A DNA stretch of 35,196 nt. Origin: Streptococcus sp. S784/96/1. Its GTDB lineage: Bacteria > Bacillota > Bacilli > Lactobacillales > Streptococcaceae. The stretch is taken from positions 1 through 35,196 of the forward strand of contig NZ_CACVCC010000024.1 in NCBI RefSeq assembly GCF_902729355.1, written 5' to 3'. Shown here one piece after another: positions 9,873 to 16,818 of this stretch (its first letter is position 1; the number at the start of each line of letters is the position of its first letter). The position numbers and the translations under genes are program-made. A model generated the notes under the pieces. The model searched no databases. It had not been told where the DNA came from and worked only from the letters and a program-made list of their open reading frames with translations.

Positions 9873-9903
9873 AAATCTAGGTAACTTTTGACCTAGATTT
9901 TTT
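9873..9903 (+). terminator. Rho-independent terminator after mraY
   Basis: A 10-bp perfect stem AAATCTAGGT/ACCTAGATTT with an 8-base loop is followed by six Ts. Confidence 0.9.
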
Positions 9904-9954
9904 GATGGAAAATATCTAGTAGCATAAGCAGGAGCTTTTTTACTTAATTTTTGA

Positions 9955-10139
9955 TATAATAATGAGGTTATCATAGAGAAAGGATGTTCAAGCCGGGTTT
10001 GGTATTGAGCATGGACGCAGTCTTGATATGAAATTGTCGTGAGACAAGTTTAGTAAGCAATATTTTATTTAAAGGGATGTTAGATGAAACAACTCATTTA
10101 ATTGAATATTTTTCAAGGCGGTCCTTTTATATTTACAAA
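9955..10139 (+). promoter_or_regulatory. Promoter and long leader of the DEAD-box helicase gene
   Basis: A perfect TATAAT at 9955-9960 (poor -35) would give a leader of roughly 170 nt. The leader contains a stem TTGTC/GACAA closed by a GTGA (GNRA-type) tetraloop at 10034-10047, and a ribosome binding site AAAGGG that best fits a five-codon ORF MKQLI (ATG 10084, stop 10099-10101). The helicase ATG at 10140 has no Shine-Dalgarno of its own, and a second -10-like TATATT lies at 10128-10133. The leader may control expression; no known riboswitch class is recognised. Confidence 0.45.
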
Positions 10140-11483
10140 ATGTCATTCAAAGATTTTAATTTTAAAAGTTATATTCAAAAGGCTCTAGATGAGATTAATT
10201 TCAGTGAGCCAACAGAAGTTCAAAAAAAACTCATTCCTGTAGTACGCTCTGGTCGTGACCTTGTCGGAGAATCTAAAACAGGATCAGGTAAAACACATAC
10301 ATTCTTGTTACCAATTTTTGAAAAAATTGATGAAAATGGAAAAGATGTTCAGGTGGTTATCACAGCACCTTCGCGTGAACTTGCCACTCAGATTTATCAA
10401 GCAACTAAACAGATTGCAGATCATTCTGAGGAAGAGATTCGCGTGGTTAATTATGTTGGTGGGACTGACAAGCTTCGCCAAATTGAGAAGTTGAAAGTTA
10501 CGCAGCCACATATTGTTATTGGTACGCCAGGGCGCATTTATGATTTAGTTAAGTCAGGTGATTTGGCGATTCATAAGACACATACATTTGTTGTTGATGA
10601 GGCTGATATGACGATGGATATGGGCTTTTTGGATACCGTTGATAAGATTGCAAGTTCGCTACCTAAACAAGTGCAAATCTTAGTCTTTTCTGCAACTATT
10701 CCTCAGAAGCTTCAGCCGTTTTTGAAAAAGTATCTGACAAATCCTGTTATGGAAAAAATTAAGACGTCAACTGTTATTGCAGATACAATTGATAACTGGT
10801 TAGTATCTACAAAAGGTCGTGATAAGAATGCTCAGATTTTAGAATTTGCTAAGATTTTGAATCCGTATTTGGCGATGATTTTCGTTAATACAAAGGAACG
10901 TGCAGATGACTTGCATAGCTATCTTGTATCTAATGGTTTGAAAGTTGCTAAAATTCATGGAGGAGTTCCACCTCGTGAACGTAAGCGTATCATGAATCAG
11001 GTTAAAAACTTAGATTATGAGTACATTGTTGCCACTGACTTGGCGGCACGTGGTATTGATATTGAGGGGGTTAGTCATGTTATCAATGATGCCATTCCTC
11101 AGGACTTATCATTCTTTGTGCACCGCGTTGGGCGTACAGGTCGTAATGGTTTGTCAGGTACAGCGATTACACTCTATCAGCCTAGTGATGATTCAGATAT
11201 CAGAGAACTTGAGAAGATGGGGGTAGCATTTGTCCCTAAAATGCTAAAAAATGGCGAGTTCCAAGACACTTATGATCGAGACCGTCGTGCCAACCGTGAA
11301 AAAATGTATAAAAAACTTGATACTGAGATGATTGGTCTGGTGAAGAAGAAAAAGAAAAAGGTTAAGCCAGGCTACAAGAAGAAAATTCAGTGGAAGGTTG
11401 ATGAGAAACGCAAGAAAGAGCGTCGTGCAGAGGCGCGCGCTAAGGGTCGTGCTGAGCGTAAAGCTAGAAAACAGACATTCTAA
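10140..11483 (+). CDS. DEAD-box ATP-dependent RNA helicase
   Basis: The 447-residue protein is a cytosolic RNA helicase for ribosome assembly, mRNA turnover or cold growth (CshA/CshB-like; the exact ortholog is not assigned). Motifs in order are SKTGSGKT (motif I), PSRELATQ (Ia), TPGRI (Ib), VVDEADM (II, DEAD), SAT (III), VNTKERADDLHSYL (IV), ATDLAARGIDI (V) and HRVGRTGRNG (VI). A Lys/Arg-rich tail (about the last 60 residues) probably binds RNA. I use ATG 10140 (MSFKDFNFKSYIQKAL) because this is where the Q-motif region of homologs begins. The upstream in-frame ATG at 10077 abuts AAAGGG with no spacing and would add 21 atypical residues. Confidence 0.92.
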   Translation: MSFKDFNFKSYIQKALDEINFSEPTEVQKKLIPVVRSGRDLVGESKTGSGKTHTFLLPIFEKIDENGKDVQVVITAPSRELATQIYQATKQIADHSEEEIRVVNYVGGTDKLRQIEKLKVTQPHIVIGTPGRIYDLVKSGDLAIHKTHTFVVDEADMTMDMGFLDTVDKIASSLPKQVQILVFSATIPQKLQPFLKKYLTNPVMEKIKTSTVIADTIDNWLVSTKGRDKNAQILEFAKILNPYLAMIFVNTKERADDLHSYLVSNGLKVAKIHGGVPPRERKRIMNQVKNLDYEYIVATDLAARGIDIEGVSHVINDAIPQDLSFFVHRVGRTGRNGLSGTAITLYQPSDDSDIRELEKMGVAFVPKMLKNGEFQDTYDRDRRANREKMYKKLDTEMIGLVKKKKKKVKPGYKKKIQWKVDEKRKKERRAEARAKGRAERKARKQTF

Positions 11484-11490
11484 TAATGTA

Positions 11491-11517
11491 AAGGTCGGAT
11501 GTTTTTCCGGTCTTTTA
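11491..11517 (+). terminator. Rho-independent terminator after the helicase gene
   Basis: A 10-bp stem AAAGGTCGGA/TCCGGTCTTT (two G-U pairs) with loop TGTTTT is followed by Ts. Confidence 0.8.
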
Positions 11518-11594
11518 TTTTTGGGATACAAATTATTTATCTCAGGGATAGATAAGACCTATTAGGCAAGTTTCTTTGTTTATGTTAAAGTAAA

Positions 11595-11635
11595 CTAAGA
11601 GAGTGGGAAATGCTCTCAATCTTAGGAGATTTTTT
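11595..11635 (+). promoter_or_regulatory. Attenuator-like hairpin ahead of the ABC binding-protein gene
   Basis: The stem CTAAGA/TCTTAG (11595-11600 with 11620-11625) contains an inner GAG/CTC stem and is followed five bases later by a run of six Ts (11630-11635). It lies just upstream of a strong AAAAGGGGAGG ribosome binding site and 3' of an extended -10-like TGTTAAAGT. It could be a transcription attenuator; no recognisable ligand-binding domain precedes it. Confidence 0.35.
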
Positions 11636-11649
11636 GAAAAGGGGAGGTT

Positions 11650-12483
11650 ATGAAATTGAAAAAATTATTGATATTTTTAAGTTTGCTTGGTGTGTTAGGT
11701 GTTATTCTGGTGGGATGTACTCAGAAGTCTGGAGAAGACACTTCATCTAAAGTAGCTCTTACGGTAGCTACTGACTCTGATACTGCTCCATTTACTTATA
11801 AAAAAGGAGAGGATTTTAAGGGTTATGATATTGATGTTGTGAAGGCTATTTTTAAAAATTCTAAGGAGTACGATGTTACATTTGTTACAACTGCTTTTGA
11901 TTCTATTTTAGCAGGTCTTGATGCGGATCGTTACCAAATTGCCGCCAATGATTTTAATTACAATGAGCAACGAGCTGAAAAGTATCTTTTCTCTGACCCT
12001 ATTTCAAAATCAAACTATGCGATTGTTTCGGCTAAGGGGTCAGAATACGATAGTCTAGATGACCTATCTGGTAAAGTAACAGAGGTTATCCCTGGTTCAA
12101 ATTATGCGCAAGTTCTTGAAAATTGGAATGAAGCGAACAAGGATAAGGCGCCAATTGAGATTCAATATGCCGCTAACTCAACAGGATTATCAACCCGTGT
12201 TTTGCATATTGAGACAGGTAAAATTGATTTTATTCTTTATGATGCTATCTCAGCGGCCTTTATTGTAGAGGATCAAAGTTATGATTTAAAGGTGACTAAG
12301 GTAACGGATACGATTGGTGGTAAGACGGATGGTTTAGAATATCTTCTTTTTGCTGACACGAAGGAAGGTAAGGAGTTGCAAACTTATGTTAATAAACGTT
12401 TGGAAGAACTGAAAGAGGACGGAACTCTTGTTAAATTAAGTCAGGGCTATTTTGGTGACGATTACGTTAGCAATATTGAATGA
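11650..12483 (+). CDS. Polar amino acid (cystine-type) ABC transporter substrate-binding lipoprotein
   Basis: This 277-residue lipoprotein has the lipobox VGC (Cys at about 23) after a basic/hydrophobic signal. It then follows the SBP_bac_3 fold: VATDSDTAPFTYKKGEDFKG (ligand-binding start), GYDIDVVKAI, DSILAGLDADRYQ, and LSGKVTEVIPGSNY in the second lobe. It is anchored outside the membrane and delivers an amino acid to the permease encoded at 13113. Similarity to TcyA/YtmK-like proteins suggests cystine or a related polar amino acid, but the substrate is inferred. Unusually, a 629-bp non-coding stretch separates it from its permease gene. Confidence 0.88.
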   Translation: MKLKKLLIFLSLLGVLGVILVGCTQKSGEDTSSKVALTVATDSDTAPFTYKKGEDFKGYDIDVVKAIFKNSKEYDVTFVTTAFDSILAGLDADRYQIAANDFNYNEQRAEKYLFSDPISKSNYAIVSAKGSEYDSLDDLSGKVTEVIPGSNYAQVLENWNEANKDKAPIEIQYAANSTGLSTRVLHIETGKIDFILYDAISAAFIVEDQSYDLKVTKVTDTIGGKTDGLEYLLFADTKEGKELQTYVNKRLEELKEDGTLVKLSQGYFGDDYVSNIE

Positions 12484-12557
12484 GTAATGTCAGCATTGCC
12501 AACATTAACATGATGAGTGAGAAAAGTCGGATTTTCCAGCTTTTTATAGTTAAATCC

Positions 12558-12593
12558 TATCACATTGATAAAAAACTGCTATCACAGATTGAT
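12558..12593 (+). promoter_or_regulatory. Tandem palindromic operator-like sites
   Basis: TATCACATTGATA (12558-12570, a TATCA-N3-TGATA palindrome) is followed 10 bp later by TATCACAGATTGAT (12580-12593), a near copy with a five-base centre. They lie just upstream of the -35 at 12603, where an activator such as a LysR-type regulator could bind. The regulator is unknown. Confidence 0.5.
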
Positions 12594-12602
12594 GTCTTGT
12601 GA

Positions 12603-12631
12603 TTTACACTTAACTAGTGAGATGTTAGAAT
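12603..12631 (+). promoter_or_regulatory. Promoter for the permease/ATPase genes
   Basis: TTTACA (12603-12608), a 17-bp spacer and TAGAAT (12626-12631) fit a sigma-A promoter well. Transcription would start near 12638, giving a leader of about 475 nt before the permease gene. Confidence 0.6.
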
Positions 12632-13112
12632 AAGTAAATAGGGATTCGAGGGAATGAATCGAAAGAAACTTCGGTTTAGTATTCTTAGAGGAGATATATC
12701 AAAAAGAAAGGGATTGGCGTTTTATTTTTATATTTAATAGATAATCAAAAGAGACTTTACGATGATAAATAGACGGCTTAAACTCTTTAGAGAATCGTTC
12801 AAGGTGGATATAGGTTTAGGAAAAGCAACTTGTTTTTCTATAAATTTTTATGTTAAACCATTTATTATTGTGAATGCTCAATTCATTGCGTAACTATTCC
12901 AAATTGAAATTGGGCATTCGTAGTTGGATGATTTTTATAATATCATGGTCTCTTGTACGAAATCTCAATAATATTATCCTGTTACAATTGAGAGATGGCT
13001 CTTATATTGAACGATTTTGAAGGTACTAATGTGCAATCAATAAGGTATCGTTGTGATTTTTAAGAGTCTTAAAAGATTTTGAACTTTAAAACGCTATTAA
13101 TAGAACTTAGTT

Positions 13113-13967
13113 ATGACTTGGTTAAAAACTTATCGTAAGGGCTTTTTTTGGTTGCTGGGACTTTTGATTATTATCATTGGTGCTAAGGTATTTGAAAACC
13201 CGTATAAGACTTTTGTGCAGACAATTCCGACAGGGAAAATTTTTTCACCGCGTGCAGTATTTGATGCTGTTCCACAAATTTTAGGAAAATTGCCAACAAC
13301 TATTGGATTGACCCTGATGGGAGCTCTATTTGGTCTGGTTTTAGGCTTGATTTTTGCCATTGTAAAAATTAGACGAGTTCCTGTTCTTTATCGCATACAA
13401 GCCTTATTTGTAAGTTTCCTTCGAGGAACACCAATTTTGGTACAATTGCTTTTGAGTTACTACGGGATCCCGATGTTGCTCCGCAAAGTTAATTTGGAAT
13501 TCGGCCTTGATTGGAATATTGATAATGTTCCAGCGGCTGTATTTGTGGTGACAGCATTTGCTTTTAACGAAGCGGCCTATGCTAGTGAAACCATTCGTGC
13601 AGCGATTCAATCTGTCAACACAGGAGAAATTGAGGCGGCACGCAGTTTAGGGATGACAGAAACTCAAGTTTATCGTCGTGTCATTATTCCCAATGCGGCC
13701 GTTATTGCGACACCAACTCTGATTAATTCCTTGATTGGTTTGACGAAAGGGACCTCTCTAGCCTTTAATGCTGGAATTACTGAGATGTTTTATCAAGCGC
13801 AAATTATCTCAGGGAACGACTACCGTTACTTTGAGCGTTATGTGGCTGTTTCTATGATTTATTGGGGAATTTCGTTCTTGCTTGAAAATGCAGGACGTGG
13901 AGTTGAAAATGCCTTAGCTATCAAAAACCCTGAAAGTCAATCAATCCAAATAGGAGGGGACCGTTAA
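13113..13967 (+). CDS. Polar amino acid ABC transporter permease
   Basis: This 284-residue integral membrane subunit belongs to the HisM/TcyB-type family. It has an N-terminal helix (about 11-27), a transporter core from about residue 60, and the EAA motif region NTGEIEAARSLGMTETQVYRRVIIP that contacts the ATPase. FLRGTPILVQLLL and FAFNEAAYASETIRAAI are typical of amino acid permeases of this family. The start at 13113 is the only plausible one, because a TAG lies four codons upstream, yet it has no Shine-Dalgarno. The stop overlaps the ATG of the ATPase (TAATG). Confidence 0.9.
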   Translation: MTWLKTYRKGFFWLLGLLIIIIGAKVFENPYKTFVQTIPTGKIFSPRAVFDAVPQILGKLPTTIGLTLMGALFGLVLGLIFAIVKIRRVPVLYRIQALFVSFLRGTPILVQLLLSYYGIPMLLRKVNLEFGLDWNIDNVPAAVFVVTAFAFNEAAYASETIRAAIQSVNTGEIEAARSLGMTETQVYRRVIIPNAAVIATPTLINSLIGLTKGTSLAFNAGITEMFYQAQIISGNDYRYFERYVAVSMIYWGISFLLENAGRGVENALAIKNPESQSIQIGGDR

Positions 13968-14710
13968 TGATTACCATTTCAAATTTAAGTAAAGAATTTT
14001 CAGGTCAAAAAGTTTTGGATAATCTTAATTTGACCATTAAAAAGGGAGAAGTTATTGCCCTTGTCGGTGCCTCAGGTGCAGGGAAATCGACATTTCTACG
14101 TTCCATGAACTATTTAGAACAGGCAGATTCTGGAACTCTAGCTATTGATGATTTTAAGGTTGATTTTACTAGTATTAAAAAAGAGGATGTTTTAAAGCTT
14201 CGTCGCAAGTTAGCTATGGTGTTTCAACAATTCAATCTTTTTGAACGTCGCACGGCTCTTGATAATGTTAAAGAGGGACTAAAAGTTGTAAAAAAACTGT
14301 CTGATGCTGAAGCGACGGCCATTGCCAAAGAAGAATTGGCTAAAGTGGGACTTTCGGATCGTGAAAATCACTATCCTAGACATTTATCTGGTGGGCAAAA
14401 ACAACGTGTTGCCTTGGCGCGTGCTCTTGCAATGAAGCCAGATGTTTTGCTTCTTGATGAACCAACCTCAGCACTTGATCCAGAACTTGTTGGTGAGGTT
14501 GAGAAGGCTATTGAAGTTGCTGCTCAAAGTGGTCAGACCATGGTTTTAGTGAGTCATGACATGGCCTTTGTCTATGAAGTAGCTGATCGTGTGCTTTTCC
14601 TTGAAAAGGGAAAAATCCTTGAAGAGGGAACTCCTGATGATGTTTTCAATCATCCCAGAGAAGAACGAACCAAAGAATTCTTTGCCAATTACAAACGAGG
14701 AACAATTTGA
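13967..14710 (+). CDS. Polar amino acid ABC transporter ATPase
   Basis: This 247-residue cytosolic ATPase has Walker A GASGAGKST (about 34-42), Q-loop FQQFNLFERRT, signature LSGGQKQRVALARAL, Walker B LLLDEPTSALD and H-loop LVSHD. It belongs to the GlnQ/TcyC type that powers amino acid importers and pairs with the preceding permease by overlap of stop and start codons (position 13967) and a GGAGGGG ribosome binding site. The substrate is inferred from the binding protein and may be cystine. Confidence 0.93.
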   Translation: MITISNLSKEFSGQKVLDNLNLTIKKGEVIALVGASGAGKSTFLRSMNYLEQADSGTLAIDDFKVDFTSIKKEDVLKLRRKLAMVFQQFNLFERRTALDNVKEGLKVVKKLSDAEATAIAKEELAKVGLSDRENHYPRHLSGGQKQRVALARALAMKPDVLLLDEPTSALDPELVGEVEKAIEVAAQSGQTMVLVSHDMAFVYEVADRVLFLEKGKILEEGTPDDVFNHPREERTKEFFANYKRGTI

Positions 14711-14716
14711 TATAAT
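14689..14716 (+). promoter_or_regulatory. Promoter overlapping the end of the ATPase gene
   Basis: TTACAA (14689-14694), a 16-bp spacer and a perfect TATAAT (14711-14716) overlap the last codons of the ATPase. Transcription would run into the hairpin at 14720-14749 and then towards the DUF4059-trxB genes. Confidence 0.45.
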
Positions 14717-14719
14717 AGA

Positions 14720-14749
14720 AAGAGGATGGGCAAAGTATCCCAACCTCTT
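14720..14749 (+). terminator. Hairpin after the amino acid ABC genes
   Basis: The stem AAGAGGATGGG/CCCAACCTCTT (one A-A mismatch) with an 8-base loop is followed by GCGTTTT. It may act as a weak terminator. Its stem sequence belongs to the same GAGGTTGGGA family as other intergenic hairpins in the window. Confidence 0.5.
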
Positions 14750-14777
14750 GCGTTTTAGGTAGAGATAATATGGCTCA

Positions 14778-14845
14778 GCGCAGTGGTTGATTGGGTGTCT
14801 GCAATGGGATAATTCTTTATTTTCAAGTGTCCACCTAAAATAGTC
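14778..14845 (+). repeat. Intergenic repeat, copy A (degenerate)
   Basis: Runs from GCGCAGTGGTTGATTGG to AAGTGTCCACCTAAAATAGTC. It aligns with the reverse complement of 16535-16603, sharing long identical blocks including TTTTCAAGTGTCCACC. The two internal hairpins that are intact in copy B are eroded here. Confidence 0.8.
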
Positions 14846-15082
14846 AACGCAATAGTTAACGACTATTCTATGTGTAAGATGTGTAGTAGTCTCAGCCTGA
14901 GCTTAAAAAACAGAGAGCCAAGGGAAGTTAAGGTTTCGAAATCGTGGTTTTTGTCCCCCTCTTTTAAAACTTCTGGAAAGGATAGTTTAGTTACTGTTAT
15001 TACTAAACTGAATTAAGGATGAGAGATGAGGAGTAAGTAGTTACTCTGGAAGACTTCTTGTTATCCTTTAAACATTATACTT

Positions 15083-15307
15083 ATGCTTGCAACAATTTAT
15101 CGTTTTTATTTAATGGGATTGACTGTGTCAGTGATTATCACTATAATCAGTTTGATTGTTTGGTTAGTTTATCGTATGAGTCGCCGTTTTGATAGAACTA
15201 AGAAAGAGAGACAAGCTCTGCTTTATGAGGCTTTTATTATTTTTTTGGTAACGACTCCGATTCTCTCATTTGCTTTTATGGCTATTTTGGTAATGGTAAC
15301 AGCGTAG
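15083..15307 (+). CDS. DUF4059 family small membrane protein
   Basis: The 74-residue protein has two predicted membrane helices (about residues 8-30 and 50-71) separated by a strongly basic cytoplasmic loop (RMSRRFDRTKKERQ). It matches the DUF4059 family, which I know as the small gene preceding trxB in streptococci; its function is unknown. The start has no Shine-Dalgarno: a TATACT directly abuts the ATG. It may be co-transcribed with trxB 170 bp downstream. Confidence 0.75.
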   Translation: MLATIYRFYLMGLTVSVIITIISLIVWLVYRMSRRFDRTKKERQALLYEAFIIFLVTTPILSFAFMAILVMVTA

Positions 15308-15477
15308 CTGAATGATAGACTTAGAATTTTTGATTTTAAAATGAAAGGAAAAGTAATCAAATAACTTTGATTTTTGAATAAAATTAAAGTGACTTATGGG
15401 GAAAGAGCAGTTGAGAAGATGAGGATCGACTCGGCTTTCTATTTCTTTTAAAGTGTCTTGATGCTTAGGTATCTAAA

Positions 15478-16392
15478 ATGTATGATACAATTATTATTGG
15501 TGCTGGTCCTGCTGGTATGACAGCAGCGCTTTATGCAGCTCGTAGCAATCTTAAAGTAGCTACTCTAGAGCAAGGAGCTCCGGGTGGACAGATGAATAAT
15601 ACATCTGATATTGAAAATTATCCAGGTTTTGAGCTTATTTCTGGTCCGGAATTGTCTATGAAGATGTTTGAACCTTTGGAAAAACTTGGTGTTGAAAATC
15701 TTTATGGAATTGTCACTGGCATTGAAGATAAGGGTGACTATAAAATCGTTAGAACTGATGATGAAGAGTATCAAACGAAGACTGTGATTATAGCTACAGG
15801 TGCTAAACATCGCCATATAGGTGTACCTGGTGAGGCTGAGTTTAATAGTCGTGGTGTCTCTTATTGTGCTGTCTGTGACGGAGCATTTTTCCGAAATCAA
15901 GATCTTTTAGTTGTTGGTGGAGGAGATTCAGCGGTTGAAGAGGCTCTCTTTTTAACACGTTTTGCTTCAAGTGTAACAATCGTACATCGTCGTGATGAGT
16001 TGCGTGCACAAAAACTGTTGCAAGACCGTGCTTTTGCCAATGAGAAAATTTCTTTCATCTGGGACAGTGTCGTTAAAGAGATTAAAGGTGATGATATCAA
16101 GGTACGTAGTGTTGATATTGAAAATGTCAAAACTGGTGAAGTGACCAATCATGAATTTGGTGGTGTCTTTATTTATGTAGGTTTAGATCCTGTTTCTGAT
16201 TTTGTCAAAGAACTAGATATTACGGATGAAAATGGTTGGATTCCGACAGACAATCATATGAAAACATCTCGCAAAGGTATTTTTGCAATTGGAGATGTGC
16301 GTCAAAAAGACCTCCGTCAAATCACGACAGCAGTTGGAGATGGAGCAATGGCAGGGCAACAAGCTTACCAATACATTGTAGATAATGATTAA
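15478..16392 (+). CDS. trxB: Thioredoxin-disulfide reductase
   Basis: This cytosolic FAD flavoprotein transfers electrons from NADPH to thioredoxin. The 304 residues carry the N-terminal FAD motif GAGPAGMTAALYAAR, the redox pair CAVC (in SYCAVCDGAFF), the NADPH motif VVGGGDSAVEEA and the C-terminal FAD motif GIFAIGDVR. The length matches low-molecular-weight TrxB. The ribosome binding site is weak (TAGG, 8 nt from the ATG). A hairpin-like region (15401-15442) followed by a pyrimidine-rich tract precedes the gene, but it is too irregular to call a terminator. Confidence 0.95.
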   Translation: MYDTIIIGAGPAGMTAALYAARSNLKVATLEQGAPGGQMNNTSDIENYPGFELISGPELSMKMFEPLEKLGVENLYGIVTGIEDKGDYKIVRTDDEEYQTKTVIIATGAKHRHIGVPGEAEFNSRGVSYCAVCDGAFFRNQDLLVVGGGDSAVEEALFLTRFASSVTIVHRRDELRAQKLLQDRAFANEKISFIWDSVVKEIKGDDIKVRSVDIENVKTGEVTNHEFGGVFIYVGLDPVSDFVKELDITDENGWIPTDNHMKTSRKGIFAIGDVRQKDLRQITTAVGDGAMAGQQAYQYIVDND

Positions 16393-16415
16393 ATTTTAGT
16401 GATATTAATGTAAAG

Positions 16416-16478
16416 GAGAGTGGGACAAAAATCGTTAAATCATCAAAAAAGACGATTTCGATTTTGTCGTCCCACCTC
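16416..16478. repeat. GTGGGACAAAA-type intergenic hairpin
   Basis: GTGGGAC (16420-16426) pairs with GTCCCAC (16469-16475), and AAAATCG (16428-16434) pairs with CGATTTT (16459-16465), with a small bulge. It resembles the GTTGGGACAAA element at 26314-26447. Confidence 0.65.
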
Positions 16479-16518
16479 CGCACAGTTGATTAGGATGGCC
16501 GCTAACGATTGCTTAGTA

Positions 16519-16603
16519 CTAAAATAGTCCAGTGGACTATTTTAGGTGGACACTTGAAAATGAAAGAAGTGTCCAGTTACAGACCTCCAATCAACCGCTG
16601 CGC
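16519..16603 (-). repeat. Intergenic repeat, copy B (intact hairpins)
   Basis: The 16535-16603 part is the inverted relative of 14778-14845. It contains two perfect hairpins: CTAAAATAGTCC-AGT-GGACTATTTTAG (16519-16545) and GGACACTT...AAGTGTCC (16548-16574). Small size, hairpins and dispersed inverted copies are MITE- or REP-like. Confidence 0.75.
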
Positions 16604-16625
16604 CAATCTGTTATTACTATCAAAA

Positions 16626-16662
16626 AGAGAAGGTTGAGATATTTTTTGTCTCAACCTCTTTT
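16626..16662 (+). terminator. Terminator hairpin downstream of trxB
   Basis: GGTTGAGA/TCTCAACC (16632-16639 with 16649-16656), extended by imperfect A/T-rich pairing, is followed by TCTTTT. Its stem resembles the other GGTTGGGA hairpins. Confidence 0.6.
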
Positions 16663-16703
16663 AAGTTATCTAAAATCTTGGAATCTTAAATATCTCTAGT
16701 TTA

Positions 16704-16712
16704 TGTTATAAT
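16704..16712 (+). promoter_or_regulatory. pncB promoter (-10)
   Basis: TGTTATAAT is an extended -10 with a perfect TATAAT hexamer. The -35 is weak. Transcription would start near 16719, about 100 nt before the pncB ATG. Confidence 0.55.
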
Positions 16713-16759
16713 AGTCACAAGAATAAATTTGAGTACTTATCTCAGTTTTATGATATTTT

Positions 16760-16800
16760 AAAAGGAACGTATCCAAGGACAGGAAGTTTCCTTTTCTTTT
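16760..16800 (+). promoter_or_regulatory. Attenuator-like hairpin in the pncB leader
   Basis: AAAAGGAA (16760-16767) pairs perfectly with TTCCTTTT (16788-16795) over a 20-base loop that has an inner TCC/GGA pair. TTTTCTTTT follows directly. A terminator-like structure 18 bp upstream of the pncB start suggests control by premature termination; the signal is unknown. Confidence 0.5.
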
Positions 16801-16818
16801 AATAATAGGAGGTATATC

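Larger units (their letters stand above)
12484..13112 (+). other. 629-bp non-coding stretch between binding-protein and permease genes
   Basis: No convincing gene is present. From left to right it holds tandem palindromes (12558-12593), a good sigma-A promoter (12603-12631), an AATCGAA/TTCGGTT hairpin and an orphan AGAGGAG with no start codon after it. These are followed by a 12-bp hairpin (12872-12883 with 12908-12919) and a perfect palindrome TTTTAAGA-G-TCTTAAAA (13058-13074). The permease ATG follows without a Shine-Dalgarno. This is best read as a long regulated leader, or as decayed sequence. Confidence 0.5.
14711..15082. other. 372-bp repeat-containing intergenic stretch before the DUF4059 gene
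   Basis: It holds a hairpin of the GAGGTTGGGA type (14720-14749) and a ~68-bp repeat (14778-14845) whose inverted copy lies after trxB. A further A/T-rich part follows. A TATACT at 15076-15081 abuts the next start codon. No gene is visible. Confidence 0.6.
16393..16818. other. 426-bp intergenic stretch between trxB and pncB
   Basis: Left to right it holds a GTGGGACAAAA hairpin (16416-16478), repeat copy B (16519-16603), a terminator hairpin of the GGTTGAGA type (16626-16662), the pncB promoter (TATAAT 16707-16712) and an attenuator-like hairpin (16760-16800). It contains no gene. Confidence 0.7.

Noticed and set aside
9990..10040. Possible small peptide MFKPGLVLSMDAVLI in the helicase leader
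   Set aside because: AAAGG directly abuts its ATG, leaving no spacing, and nothing else supports translation.
10077..10139. Longer helicase start at ATG 10077
   Set aside because: The purine tract AAAGGG touches the ATG with no spacing, and the extra 21 residues do not resemble the family N-terminus.
12638..13112. Known riboswitch (S-box, T-box) in the permease leader
   Set aside because: I looked for T-box (TGGNACCGCG) and SAM-type core sequences and saw none.
14778..16603. CRISPR-like array around trxB
   Set aside because: There are only two repeat copies, inverted and 1.7 kb apart, with genes rather than spacers between them.
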